Notes: generated by a model from the letters alone, not told the origin. Positions 46,448 through 59,796 are shown, numbered from the stretch's first letter. The stretch is 64,000 nt of DNA from Aselliscus stoliczkanus (GCA_033961575.1 CM066728.1:108704852-108768851), one strand, 5' to 3'. Numbers and translations: made by a program.

Positions 46448-48318
46448 AAGAATACCAATTAGTAGTTAGAAAATAGTCATGTGGGTATAAAATACAGCAT
46501 AGGAAATATAATCAATAATATTGTAATAACTCTGTATAGTGCCAGGTGGGAACTAGACTTGTCAGGAGGGTCACTTCATAAATTACATAAATGTCTAACC
46601 ACTAAGCTGTACACCTGAAACTAATATAAAATATTGAATGTCAACTGTAATTTTAAAAATGTTTAAAAAGGAAAAAGAAGAAGCGATACAAAACTGGGTT
46701 TAAAATAAGAGTGGGTATGCTGTCAGTAACTGAAGAATTCAAATTTAATGATTACTTCATTTCTAGTTGCAAAGTTCCTCCCTTGCTTATCATCTACCTG
46801 TCTTACTTGAAATTGAAATAATTAAAATCATGTAAGGACTGATTTAATCAGGAAGACACGAAGAACTACCCACAGATTAAATCTTAGAGAAGCCATTATA
46901 CAGAATAGTCATTATGGGGTAAAAAGTTCATTTTCTAAACATGCAGGGGTATGAACACGTTTCATGTACTACTGAGAAATGCACTCTAGTTATATAAAGC
47001 AGGATTTTGTGTTCTATTATAAAGTGTAATGACAGTAGGATGGCATAGGCCTTCAGTAGAGCCAGGCAGTATGGACATGCTGCATACTTTCTCACTTAAT
47101 GAATATATCAATTTTTTAAAAATTATCAAATGTCTTATATATCATATGCACTCAATAAACATTTAAAGAATGAATACTATTTTGAGACACCAGCTTGATC
47201 CCACCTATCAGGGTTTCCAGCAGCCTCTCAAACTGGGTAAACATAAAACAAATCAGAAAGCAGCCGAGGGCTTGAGAAAGGTGGGACAGGAGCCACATCT
47301 TCATATGAATCAAAGGCAATTTGGTCCCTCTGTCACTCAGGGGGTTGCAGCTCTGAGATGGAAACCCACAGCTTCTCCACTTCTGTGTGACCCCCCCCCA
47401 CACACACACACATCTCATAGTGTGCAAAACCTACTTCCAGGCTAACTGCTGTGCTTTTCATATACTAGGCACTGAATTAAAATAAATACATGAAAACCCC
47501 AAACATTCCATAAATGAAACACTCCCACTAGCATCCGCACCTGACCTAAGGGGTTAGTTAGTATGCGTCAGGCATTGCGCATTACCTGTGTGCCAAGTGT
47601 CTGCTCTCCTAGGAAGCCTGTGCACTGGGGATGTCCTGATGGAAAACAACCCCAGTTCACATTGCCTGGAGGCGGCAGTGCTTTTGTACTGCTCAGGCAT
47701 GACGCATCTATACCACGTATTCCTTCAGCTGTTCCTGTGTTTATTCCAATATTCTTTCATTGTCCCCTTTAGGAAGTCTCACTAGTTCAGGTAATTCTCA
47801 CAAAAATCATGAGACACTTATTTCCTGTCACCCAGTCCCATGGCGTCTCCTTATTCTGCCTCCCAGTGCTGAGCGCACTTGAATTCTGACACTAGATACA
47901 TTGCAGCATGTTTTAGGAAACTAGTGGAGTTGTGATGGATTCTGGGTTACTCCACAATTAGTAAAGACTGATCAACTTATTGATAAACACCACAGGTCTC
48001 ATCACAGTTCACATCTTAGGTCAGAATTTCAGAGCATGGGACTTCTGGGAGGGCGAAGGTGATCTTAGACAACTGGGGAGTAAAATAAGAAAGGCTCTGA
48101 CTGATGAAATTCCCAGATGTAATACAACATCCTATTTTTCCTTTCTACAATTAAAAAATATCTTTGTTTGCTAGATCATTATTTTCAAATTTATGCTTAT
48201 TGTGTATTAGTCAAGTTTCTCCAGAGAAAACAGAAACAATAGGACATGTATGTATCTATAACTTTATAGATCTCTATATCTACATCTCTATCCATCTCCC
48301 TATCATCTGTCTGTATGT

Positions 48319-48375
48319 CCGTCCATCCATCCATCCATCCATCCATCCATCCATCCATCCATCCATCCATCATGT
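48319..48375. repeat. ATCC microsatellite
   Basis: About 13 CATC units, inside the LTR-class repeat at 48203. Confidence 0.94.
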
Positions 48376-48439
48376 ATGTATGTATGTACGTATATATGTA
48401 TCCATCTATCATCTATTTATCTATCCATCTATCCATCTA

Positions 48440-48442
<3 letters not shown>

Positions 48443-48497
<55 letters not shown>
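48443..48497. repeat. CT microsatellite
   Basis: About 27 pure CT units, 70 bp after the ATCC run. Confidence 0.95.
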
Positions 48498-48499
<2 letters not shown>

Positions 48500-51400
48500 T
48501 TTATTTTAAGTAATTGAAAGACATGAATGTAGGGGCTGTCAAGTCTTAACTCTGCAGGACAGCAGCAGGCTGGAAACCCAGGAAAGAAATGATGCTATCA
48601 CTTGAGTCTGAAGGCAGACTGCTGGCAGAATTCCCTCTTGGCTCAGGGACCTCAGTCTTTTTCCTCAAGGCCTTCAGCTGACGGCATGCAACTCACCCAC
48701 ATTATAGAGGGTCATCTATCTGCTTTACTCAGAGTCCACTGACTTAAATGTTAATCTCTCAAAATAACTTCACGGCAAAATCTAGACTGGTGTTTGACCA
48801 AACATCTGGGGATTATGGTCTAGTCAAGTTGACACATGAAATTTATAACTATTGCATCATGGTTTTAGACAGCTTAAATAATGAAACACACATATGAGTG
48901 GAAAAATATTTAATCTCATCTTGATGAACTTTTCAATAGAACTGTTTGTGTAGAAATCTAGGGAGATGATACATTTCATTTTGCCTGTCTTTTTCTCCAG
49001 AGAAGTAGCATCATCAAGAAATGACCCAGATGGGTGGTCACAAGTAAACAGGGAGGCGTCAATCTTGAGAACTCACACCGGTCACCAGGGCATCACCCTG
49101 CATCCCTGGTGGTGTCTGTCGCTGATGTGCCTCACGTGTACCTACCTGCCCAACACTTAGGGACCAAGGGATGTTCAGTAAGCAAGTTTCACTTTCAATA
49201 CCCTTTCTGCCTACGGAATACTTTAGTTTTAATTAGTTTGAGTTATAGGTAATAAACATTTAGTTAATCTTAGTTAGTGGAAGGTAACCATGCACACAAT
49301 TTTTCTGTATCTAAGACCATTATTTTCTTGCTCTGCCCACATCAGTACAAAATGTATTCACTCCAATCAAGATAATGGCTTCTCTCCTTCTGAACAAGAC
49401 TTCGGCAAGTCATTTAATTATTTTAGAACATAGTATTATTGTGTTAAATGTATTCAGAGAATTCCCATAGTAAATATTGAGAAATAGTTCCTCAAAAATG
49501 CGCCTTTTGGAGTTCGGAAGCAGACGACAGTTACCAGGATGCCGCGTCAGGATTCATATTTCTGGATGGAGTGACAGGGGATCCCACGGTCTTTGCCGAA
49601 ACGTTTTGTACACATTGGAAGCTGACAGTGGAACACTGCGTGGAGAGGCTCCTGCTTTCCCTTCCGATCCAGGCACCACATTTTACGTGAGTTTGCACTT
49701 TTTGTCATTAGAGAACCGCAAAGCCTAGGAGTCTGGGATTTACTCTTCTCTTTTGACAATTTGTGAGACTGTTTATTTGCCTGTGTGCATCAAACAGTTC
49801 TTTTATTTATCCTGGCATTCTTCTTTTTCTTCCTTTCTCCATACATCTCTTTTTATTTTATAACATGTATTCAATGCTTTTATTAAAGTTATGTGAATGG
49901 CTCTAACTGGGCATATGTAAAACAAACATATACCTTTATGCAAATAGGTATAAAAATACACCCATTTTTAAACTTACTAGTCTAAAAGAATTATACATTA
50001 TATGAAATACCATCTAATTTCCTTTTTGCACTTTTTTAAAAAGTATAATATTGAATTTCAAATATAATTGGAAAAAATCCATATATTTCTTGGTATACAC
50101 TTGATTATCCCATCAAACGCCACTACTGCTCCAGCTCACTTTGACGAAAAGATGCTTACAGCACAAACCCTGCCCTTGAGACGTTTTGGTCTACGTAGAG
50201 GAGCTCGGGTATGAAACAGGACCTAGTTTTATTAGAGTCATATTCCAAGGCACAGATGAGACACTGGAGGGAACACCGGTCCAGGAAACGGAACCAGGAC
50301 GCGAGGCGGAGCAGGGTGAGTGCAGAGCGCAGGGTCCGTGGTGTGGGGGAGGGGCAGGGTGAGTAGATACAGACAACCAGGCTAACGCCCCAAGCCCTGC
50401 CACTGCCGTGTGCGTGACCGTGGACTTCACATATCAGGGCTTTGGTTTTGTCTTCAACCACACAAGAAAGTTCCACCCACTCTGCATGGTTGCATTGAAG
50501 TTACTAATAAAAACATGGAACATAAAAAGGCATGATGTGGGCACTAAAGAATTCAGTTGCCACCGCTCCTGGCATCTTTAGTGTGTAGGAGGCTCCTGGG
50601 GAGATGGTTCCTCTCTCTCCCGGAACCTGGAAAAAGTCATACAATACTTTTCTCTAAGAATTATACCCCAAATCAAACATAAATAGACCCAAACACACAT
50701 CTTATGGAGGGACACCTTGCAAAATGGCTTGTCAGAAGCCGACGGAGAGCAATGAAAACGGGCCTGGGCAGCAATGGAAGTAGAAGGAAAGGGGTCCTGA
50801 GAGGCCAGTGGTGACGGCCTCTGTCCGTCTAGGGAAAGGCCAGCAGGGCATGACCTCAGTGTCCAGAGTGAGACCGTGCGACCTCTGAGAGGAGAGGGAG
50901 GCAGCAAGGGAGAGCTGGGGACCCGGCCTTCACAGCCCCCCACTGGCTGCTCCTGGGGCATAATCCACATCCAGACACAGCTGGACCGCCAACGCCTGGA
51001 GCGTGGGCCAGCAAACACGAGTACTGCATGCAGGATCTCTTGGGGTTCATTCATCTGCCTTCTGGTTCAGATACTTGGTGCATGTCATCTGCTCCCAGGA
51101 GGCGAGCACATGCATGGTGTTCTCCAGAGCGAGAGGCCAGCCCTGGGGAGGGAGAAAGGTGTAGCCGCCACGCGGGGACACGGTTTGGTGGGCATTCAGA
51201 TGGATCACAGGGCGTCCAGGGGACACCTGTGATCACACAGGTACATTTCAATGCAGCCGAAGAAGTGGAAAGACAGGTGGTTGGGCTGTACTCCCAGGCA
51301 CAGGGTGTCTTATTTCAGTTGCTGAAAAAGAGAGCCTTTTCTTATCATCCCTCTTTGAAAATGAAAGTCTTATTGGAGAGCAGAAATTGTTCTTTACAAT

Positions 51401-53506
51401 TGAAGTTGAATTTTAAAAATGAGTTTTCAATTGAGCGGGGAGAGAAAAAAAAAAAAGCCTGTTTTTCAGACTGAACAATTTGCGGTTATGTCCCTTACTC
51501 TATTTTGCCCCATTCTTTCGCTATTAAAGGTTTTTATTACAAGTTTTATGAAAAGATTCTTTTCAAATGCTCATATAACCTCAATTTTTATGGTTTCATA
51601 AACAGAAACTGCTAGTGTTACCTTGAAAGACCATTTTCACTTTATAGGGCTCTGGCACAGCGAGCCTGCAGGCTTCCAGCCTGAGCTCCAAGGTATGGAC
51701 TGGGTATTTCAGGCCTCAGAGAGGTCTGCCCAGAAAGTCGGCCTTGGAAACCAACTTCTAGCGCAACTTGCTGAGTGTCTTCACAGGCATCACCCACTCC
51801 TGCAGCTCCCAGTGGAGACTAACGATCTCACAAAGCTCAAACCCTTCCCAGAGAGACCTGGGATGTGCAGAACTCCCTGCAGGCAGTGCCGGGCTGCCCT
51901 GGGCCAGAACCCTGACCTAACATTTGGGCCTGTCCCGACTGCCCTCCCGCCACTGGCCTCAGGCAGGGCTCTGTCCCGAAGAACCAACATGCAAGAATCA
52001 GGATCACTAAAGCGGCCAGATAAAAATGAGCCCTGCTCCAGGCCTCCCTGAGGACACCAAAGGAACAGCCTGAATTTGTGATTTCATCGGCCACCAAGGC
52101 AGAAGGCACGGGTGTCTTCAGAGGCTCACAGATACAAGCCACAGTCCTGGGGTGTCTTGAAGGGTATGGTAGCCTTGGGCACTAGGCTAGAAGCTCCAAA
52201 TGTGAGGTGCTACGACAGCAGGATGCCTAATACGGGGAGTACACCAAGGACATGGGCCAACTCCACGGCAGAGTGAATGGTGACAGTGCTGGGGCCTCTG
52301 GGGAAAGCGCTTGTCACAGGGCCGCTCAGGCTTCCTGCCACGTGACAAGCCTGGGCAACGGGTTGGCGCTGGTGTATGGGATTTCTTTATTTGTTGGTGG
52401 CTAAATCGGTATCAATCTAGAAGCTCTGTACGTGACTCTGTGGACTATAGTTGTTTATTAGTAGTGGTATCAATAGCTCGGCTAGTGATCAAAAAACCAA
52501 GGGATGGACAGACTGACTTATCCAGAGACTCTACTCTTCTGGGTTACTCTACTTAACCCAGTGTGATATATTAACATACTAGACTGTTAGTAGCTTGCTA
52601 ATCCAAACTGAATATGTGAATGTGCTGAGTCATTGCCCTAAACTGCACTGCACACCTAGAGGCCAGGTCCACATGGAGACCATTCATCACGCAGACGAAA
52701 GTGAGGGCATTCTGGGGTCGCTCGTCTGACGTTCGTTCTCTCGCTAAGTTTCTGACCATGTTTCTGAGGACTGCAGGGTACTCAGAACTCTCTTGTCCTC
52801 CTGTTGCTTTCTGAGGAGCCCTTAAACAAAAAATCTTCTCCACCAGGAGACTCCTTACTCAGACCTGATGACCAGGAAATGCCATCTGCTAGGGCGAGCT
52901 GTGCACGAGGCCATTCAGGTAAGTGGCGGCTTGGGGAAGACAAGTCCAACCAGAGTGGCCTGTGGAAATAAGGGAACAGAGTTCTGGGCAAAGCTCTCCT
53001 AGACCTAACATAAAATGTGTTCCAAATCATGTGAAATGCTATTAAAACCACCAGATCGGCAAATTAAAAATAGAACAGAAAGCACTACAGCTGTGGTGTG
53101 GGGGTGCCAGCTGGGTGGCTGGGCACCAGGAGGCACGAGGGCGTCTGTCTGCTGGGAGGGCTGAGACGGGCGGGAGCAGGCTTCTGGAAGGCTGGCAGCA
53201 GCTATGCCATGGGAGGGGCAGCAGCTGTCATCTGCACTTGCAACAGCTGGAGAAAGGCGTCTGGGCCCCATCTGCCTGTGCCCTTGGAGTGGGAGAGATG
53301 TCTTTGCCAGGGACCTCCTGCTTCCAGATACTGATTGTGGCTAAATTTTGAACATTTGCTTGATTGGGAAATGATTATATCCTAACCCCGTCTGACTCCC
53401 TATGACCTGCCATCATTTTGTTTGTTTTTGCTGTATGTGTGTGCTAGACCAACAGCATTTTTATTACAATTCGACTGATAGTTATTCACAAAAGTGATGA
53501 GTCTAT

Positions 53507-54350
53507 GTGTGATAGACTGAATAACAGCCTCCCTCAGGTGTCCATATCCTAATCCCCAGAACCTGTGAACAGGTTACCTTAGTTGGCAAAAGGGACTTTG
53601 CAGATGTGATTAAAATAAGATGTGTCCTTGATTATCCAGTTGGACTCAATATAATCCAAAAGGACTCTTATAAGAGGTAGACAAGGTCAAAGCCAGAGAA
53701 AAGGTGATGTGATGATGGAAGCAGAGAGTAAGACTGGAAGACGGTATGCTGATGGCTTTGAAGACAGAGGAGGGGCCAGGAACCAAGGTTTGTGGGCAGC
53801 CTGTAGAAGCTAGTTTTGAAATAAATTGCTAGGCCCAAGATGGAACCATGCCTGCCTGGGGTGCCATGTCAGTAACCTGAAACTTAGATAACCTCTATGT
53901 CCCTATTAGCACTTCACTTGGCCAGAAACACAATCTATCTAGTCAGCCATTCGCCAAACACCAAGCCATCTCTGGACTCTATAATTACTTCCTTGTTCCT
54001 TCTAACCCCAGCCAATCAGATACATTCTGTTTTTCTTTTCCTTGTTCTTTATCCTATAAAATCTTCCTTCCTTCTCCCTAACCCCACTTTGCAGTTCTCT
54101 GACTGCAGGCTGTCTGCTTCAAGAAGCATTAAATAAAGTTTGTATTACCTAAATTGTCTTCCTTATATCATTTTTTAACACTAGGAAAGGCAAGGAAACT
54201 GATTCTCCTCTACAGCCTCCAGAAGGAATAAGCCCCGCCAACCCGTTTTAGACCTCTGACCTTCAAAACTATAACAGAATAAATCTGTGTTGCTTTGAGC
54301 CATGGAGTTTGTAGTGATTTGCTACAGCAGCAATAGGAAGCTAATACGCT
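53507..54350 (+). mobile_element. MLT1-type LTR, split by a younger LTR
   Basis: The outer element starts TGTGATAGACTGAATAACAG and ends CAATAGGAAGCTAATACG, with the familiar MLT1 order in between (CTTTGCAGATGTGATTAAAA, GGACTCTTATAAGAGGTAGA, AGAATAAATCTGTGTTGCTT). The flanks share CTATG. The element is interrupted at 53814-54180. Confidence 0.82.
53814..54180 (+). mobile_element. Solo LTR inserted in the MLT1 element
   Basis: About 367 bp interrupt MLT1 between AGAAGCTAG and CTAGGAAAGGCAAGG; CTAG is repeated at both edges, a 4-bp target duplication. The insert has a TATA-like CCTATAAAATC at about 54053, a polyadenylation signal (AATAAA, about 54131) and ends in CA, as expected of a retroviral LTR. 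No internal retroviral sequence is present, so it is a solo LTR. The family is not identified. Confidence 0.8.
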
Positions 54351-54986
54351 ATGCATAACATGTGGCTATGGGACCAGTGGACCTTGGACTTCTCGGAAAG
54401 GAAACCGATGTGTGTAGATATGAACGTGGCATCGGGGGTGGGGTTGAGGTTGTGGCAGGGCTGGGGAACCCCAGTGGGATGCAGCTTATGTTGCGGCTGT
54501 GAGCATGTGAGCAGGTCTCCTCAGCCCACAGTGCTGCCCTTCAGCCCTGGTCACGGGGCTGCATCAGTCAGTCACAGCCTCGTGGAACAGAGCATGGACT
54601 TCGGGCGCAGGATGAGTTTCCGAGGGATGCTCTTAGCTTGACATCTAGTCATCTTGCCTTTACTAACATTCAGTTAATAAAATGTACCAAAATGGATAAC
54701 AGAGAGACATACTACGCTCCCTGTGAAGGTACGGTGATTTCTGGGTTCAGAATTTCTATTTATTCTTAGCTTTTAAAATGAAAAGAAAGGAAGACATCTA
54801 GCTGTTTAATATCTTGATTGCCGGTGACACTCTCCTAGGTGACTGCCAGACACACTGGTATCACTGACAATAGAGGGCACATCAGCAGGAAGAGAGGACT
54901 TCCCGGGCAGAGTGCTGGAGCTGGCGCCCTCTCTGGTGTGTAAACTCATAGCATATTGCACCATGTGGCAATGCACACGCTCTGAA

Positions 54987-55211
54987 CAGGGGTCGGCAAA
55001 CTGCGGCTCGCGAGCCACATGCGGCTCTTTGGGTGCGTACATTTGGCTCTGAAGTAAAATTGAAAATGAAAATAAAACTATCACAGTTTTGCTTACGAAG
55101 GATATTATTCACATAATGGTGATTTCATTTGTTTTATGGCTCTCAAATGATTTTTAAGTTGCTGTGAGAGACAGGATTGGCTCTTCCGTCTCAAAAGTTT
55201 GCCGACCCTTG
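54987..55211 (+). mobile_element. Nonautonomous hAT, 225 bp
   Basis: Terminal inverted repeats CAGGGGTCGGCAAACT and AGTTTGCCGACCCTTG bracket a short non-coding element that begins GCGGCTCGCGAGCCACATGC. The flanks GCTCTGAA and GCTCTAAA fit an 8-bp target duplication with one change and one overlapping base. No transposase is present. Confidence 0.85.
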
Positions 55212-55453
55212 CTCTAAAATGTTCTCTGCATGGTTATTTCTATAGAGAGTAAATCTGTATGAAAGGCTGTAATGTGACGGACTTCCACACCACACAGTTT
55301 TCTGGCTATCTTGTGCATGGTCCTATAAGTCATTAAACTTAAAGAGGAGTTGTGTTTGTTTTGTTTTGGCCAAAATTATAGGAGTCAAAATTTATTGATC
55401 TTTCTTACCATGGCAAAGAAATTCTAATATTATAGTAGCTAAAGGATATTTTG

Positions 55454-55455
<2 letters not shown>

Positions 55456-55490
<35 letters not shown>
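55456..55490. repeat. AC microsatellite
   Basis: About 17 AC units. Confidence 0.94.
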
Positions 55491-55492
<2 letters not shown>

Positions 55493-56472
55493 TGTTTTTT
55501 CAAAGTAAGATTGTCATTTTAACCATGAGAGAGAAATCATTTCTTTTACAAAAACACATGCTATGGAGAAACCATTTGAAAAGCAGGCATTTACAACCTC
55601 TCTCTTGTGATTTTCTTGCCAAAACAATATAAAAACTCTCATATTTATATACTTCATACGCCTTAGAAATGGGATCTTTAAATTCAGTTAAAAATCTCCC
55701 AAATGAAGATTCAGTACAACGTGCACCCATTTGTTAAAAAATAAAAATGCAATGCCTTCTGGTTCATTTGCAAAAACTGACTGACATCAGGAAAAGATGG
55801 TGAGTTTATAGCTGAATTTCGTCAAAACCTCTGCATAAGTGCACACAGGACTGAAAAATGAGTATCATGATTTAGAGACCCATTTACTGAGTATTTCCTC
55901 ATTTGGACCATTTGACCATGAAACCAGGCATCAGAATAAACTGAACTTGAAAGCATTCTATTGCAAAGTGTTAACCAAAAATTTCTTAAGCAATGAAGCA
56001 TATTTTATTATAATGCTCTTATCAAAAACATAAAACAAAAGAGCCTAATAATGTATTTTTGAACTAATAAAAAGTAAATAATTTAAAAGATTATTTGCAT
56101 TGTTGTCTGCCCTTAACTCTCATTTGTGTTTTACAGTGTACATAAAATATTAACATACATATTTTAAGAATAAACAAACATACATACCAAGGTATATGGT
56201 TAAAATTGTTCACTCGTAAGTATGCACAATTAAAGCCAGCCGAATGCCCTCTGCCTGAGAGCTACACCTCTCTGCCCAAACCACTGTTCATTGGCTCCCG
56301 AGGAACAGAAGGATATAAGGAAATACACTGCCTGCGGACCTGGGAAAAGTGGTACACACGGTATTTATGGGATCTATGGGGCTTGGTGTTGGGAGGCTGA
56401 CTTCTGCCTCTCAGAGCCTGTGAAACATCCCCCCACATTACTCCCCACTGCTGCCCTCTCCTGTTTCCCTGC

Positions 56473-56920
56473 TGTGATAGTTAATTTTATGTGTCCACTG
56501 AGCAAGACCATGGTGATTAGCTGTTTGTCCAAGCACTAATCTAGCTGTTGCTGTAAGTGTATTTTAAAGAAACTACTGTTAATCCCATCTACTGTCCGTT
56601 CATTTCAAGTAGAGCCGATTGCCCTCCATAATGCACGTGGGTCCCACGCAATCAGCTGAAGGTCCTCAGAGCAAACACTGAGGCTTCTCAAAAAAGAGAA
56701 GACACCCCTCCAAGCTGCCACAGAGAAACTGTTCTTGAGTTTCCAGCCTTCAGAGCTAAGGTCAAAACATCAACTCTTACCTGGGTCTCCAACTTGCTGG
56801 CTGCCCTGCAAATTTTGGACTTGCCAGCCCCCACAATTGCATGAGCCAATTCCTTAAAATACATTGTGTTCTCTGCACATGCACAGACCCTATTGGTTGT
56901 GTTTCCCTGGTGAGCCCTGA
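56473..56920 (+). mobile_element. LTR-class mammalian repeat (family shared with 58662 and 48203)
   Basis: It starts TGTGATAGTTAATTTTATGT and ends with CCTATTGGTTGTGTTTCCC and TGGTGAGCCCTGA. Middle blocks CCCTCCATAATGCACGTGGG and TTGCATGAGCCAATTCCTTA also occur in the copy at 58662. The exact family name is uncertain; LTR class is my best guess. Confidence 0.65.
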
Positions 56921-58314
56921 TGAATCCACGTGTGAAGGGAGCAAAGCTGACAACCTTTTCCTGGTCAGCCTCTCACTTCTCAGAGGGGAAGGATCTGGGC
57001 ATGCTCCGTTCAGCCCTGTCGTCTTCTTTCGTTTTGGCAACCACACTCATTTTCTTATCCTCACTGCCTTAACTTTTCCTGGGAAATGTCTCCAGTGGGG
57101 GTGCCTGCAGTTGTTTTGCTCCACCAAGGACTGGGGTAACTGACCTATACCATTTGGGGCTGATCCCACACAGCTTCATCAATCATAGAGGGGAATGTGG
57201 ACCTCCGTTTGTCTGGCTTCTGTCTGTATCTCAGTTCATTCCCAACTCAGGCAGGGCAATGAGGGTGCTGCGTATTGGGCCCCTCATGTCCCACGGAGTA
57301 CACAGGTCACTGGGCATGGCCAACAAGCAGACAGTTGATATAGGTGTTAAATGTCAGTGTGGGGTTTTCACAGGCCACGTGCGGATGCATGGCTCCGGCT
57401 GCTACTTCTGCAGGGGTCCTGGCTGGGGTCCCGGCTGCTGGGTTCCCTAGCAGTGATACCTCAGTGGGGGCTGACAGTGTCAGCCAGATTGATGGGACGT
57501 CAGGAGGGGTAGAGGCAAGCAGAGAGAGAGAGAACAGGCTCAGAGGCGAGAGAGCTCTGCGCAATTGGGGGCTGCAGGCTGGTGGGCCCTATATGCAGCA
57601 GGGGACGCCTACTGGCTGAGGTTCACTCACTGAGAAGGTCTTATCCCACCCCCATTCTCCCTGTAACCAGCTCCTGCATTGCCATAGCTACCTTAGCCTC
57701 AGTTGTAAAGCCGAGATTTGGGAGCACAAATTCAAAGAACTCTCGTGAAGACAAGAGACATGAAAGTTAAGTGTTCACATTTATATATGTCCTTCCACAT
57801 TTGATGGCTGTGTTTACTTTGGTCTTTCAGATCTTTGAGTCACAGCCAGTTAATTTCACACACCGGTTCAGAAAGCTGGGGGAATGTCAATGAAAGCGCC
57901 CTATGATCAACTGCAAAGCTGTGTGCGGCTGGGCCACAGTTCTAAATACAAAGATGGCTTTCCTAAGAACTCGTAGAAAGTCCTGCTTTTGTGTGTGTTG
58001 ATTAGCTTAATGAAACTGTTCTCTGCAAGTTGCATCACTCTGGGAGAGCTGGCACACAGCGGAGGCGTCATTTATCCTTAGGACTTCATGTCCCAGTCTC
58101 ACAAGTGTCCTGTTACAAGCCATGGATATTTGAGGACTAACTGGCAAGTATAACTCTTGGAAACCACAGAGCTTTGGGTTTCAACACCAATGGCTGGAGG
58201 TTTTCAGCACGTTTACAGACTGCTTTCATTTCCATTCCCAAGCTGATGGCAAGTGATGACATACACAATACAGTACGATAACCTGGGTGTTACAAAGTTC
58301 TTGAATAGAACATA

Positions 58315-58357
58315 TGCACGCGCACATGCGCGCGCGCATACACACACACACACTCAC
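58315..58357. repeat. CA/CG alternating tract
   Basis: Mixed CACGCGCACATGCGCGCGCG then CA units, about 40 bp, fully alternating. Confidence 0.9.
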
Positions 58358-58661
58358 ATATAAAGACGACTCTTTTTGGTTTATGTCAAATCTCATCTTA
58401 AATTACACTGTGTTGGAGAGAGCTAAGTAATTACATATTATTTAACCGGAACTGACTTGAATAGAGCGAACAGCTGCAGAATGAGGAAAGCGGTACCCAT
58501 CCTGAAAAGCAAGCCCTCGTGAAGTGGAGGCCGGTGGCATTTCTTGTTTCTTTCATCTCAGGATCTGAGCGATCAGCATATTGAAGTATCTAATTTTCAG
58601 TAGATTCTGTGCATGAAATGGATCTTAGTGTTTTAAACTGAAGCACCAAGAAAATTCAGTA

Positions 58662-59038
58662 TGATGGCTAATTTTATGTGTCAGCTTGGCTGGGCCACAG
58701 TGGACAATGTGCTTCTGGATGTTTCTGTGAGGGTGTGTATAGACAAGATTGACATCCACGTAGACAGACATTGAGTAAAGCAGGATACCTGTCAGAATGT
58801 GGGTGGGCCTAATCCAATCAGTTGATGGCCTAATTCAAACAGAGACTGATGTCCTCTGAGCAGGACACATGCAACCGAGGCCTCTGGACCTGAACTGCCA
58901 CATCGGCCCTTCCTGGGCTCCCATCCTGCAGATTTTGGACTTGACAGCTTCCATACCACATGAACCAATTCCTTAAAAGAAATCTTCCTTTTACGTACTC
59001 GCATCCTATTGGTTCTGCTTCTCTGGAGAACCCTGAAC
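58662..59038 (+). mobile_element. LTR-class mammalian repeat, second direct copy
   Basis: It starts TGATGGCTAATTTTATGTGT, includes GTGGGTGGGCCTAATCCAAT and GAACCAATTCCTTAAAAGAA, and ends CCTATTGGTTCTGCTTCTCT followed by GGAGAACCCTGAAC. It is the same family and orientation as 56473-56920. Confidence 0.68.
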
Positions 59039-59796
59039 AAAATCTAATGATTTTGTTCCCTTAGCTTAGTGTGCTCAACAGAAGTACTGCAATAAATAGT
59101 TTTCTTCACTGGTGAAAAGGGAAAACCAAACTCATCACAGGAAAAAACGAAGTGAACATAGCAAAGGCCACCACAACCCGGGAATGGAAAAATCTCAAGA
59201 AGAGGGGTGACAGGAATCTGTGCATGTGGAAACTCTGGACAGAAAAGGGCCCATCCGGAAACGGAAGTTTGGCTGAGGAGAGAGGATGCCATCCCTCGCC
59301 TGGCGGCCAGATTGCCGAGCAGTCCTTTGCTGGGTAAGGTTGGAAATTACGGTGTTGAGGAAACCCCGGTGACTGGCCTTGAAGTCTGGCTGTGAAGCAG
59401 GCTCGTGTCTAAGGTGAGAGAGCCCCGCAGTCAACACTGGGAACCGTAGGAAGGTGGGGGGGTTGCTGCGCCCAGAGGTTGGAGTCCTGAATATCACAGC
59501 CATTTCCAAAGTGCGTTTCCTTCTACCAGCCTGCAGGGCTGCTGGGCAGCTGCATCGCGCCACAGTCACGGCTGCCGCCTTTGCAGGGTCTTTTGACTTT
59601 GCAGGAAAAGTCTTTGCTGGGAGTTTGGGCCTCTGAGTTTTAGCCAGAGAAGAAAGCAAAGGTCTGGATTGTGCGCATCTGAACAGGCGCTGTGAGCCCT
59701 GCCTGATGCTTCACGCCAGGGGTGGGCGTTTGTTTTGGTCCCCGAGGACTTAGGTCATTAACCTTCCATGTGGGTTAAACCCTGAAGAGAAAAGAA

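Larger units (their letters stand above)
42704..46670 (+). mobile_element. LINE-1, internally deleted, with two later insertions
   Basis: The 5' end (GATTCCAGGCAAGATGGC) and the C-rich stretch to about 44030 read as an L1 5' UTR. From about 44040 the sequence is the second half of ORF2: TRQGCP followed by the reverse-transcriptase FADD box, here changed to FADN (44262-44279). It then continues through the C-terminal part, broken by stops, to an L1 3' UTR ending near 46670 (ACACCTGAAACTAATATAAA). ORF1, the endonuclease and the first part of the reverse transcriptase are absent, and another ~100-200 bp is missing near 44725. A SINE (44378-44508) and an L1 fragment (46131-46447) are inserted in it. 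It cannot encode an active machinery. Confidence 0.9.
48203..48856 (-). mobile_element. LTR-class mammalian repeat, inverted copy with microsatellites
   Basis: It begins GTATTAGTCAAGTTTCTCCA and ends TCAAGTTGACACATGAAATT, the complement of the family seen at 56473 and 58662. ATCC and CT microsatellites at 48319-48497 expand its centre. Confidence 0.65.

Noticed and set aside
48164..48517. 117-codon frame with SIHPSIHP and SLSLSL runs
   Set aside because: ATCC and CT microsatellites inside an LTR-class repeat.
50578..51054. 158-codon minus-strand frame
   Set aside because: No domain, no splice-consistent neighbours, GC-rich chance frame with overlapping frames on the other strand.
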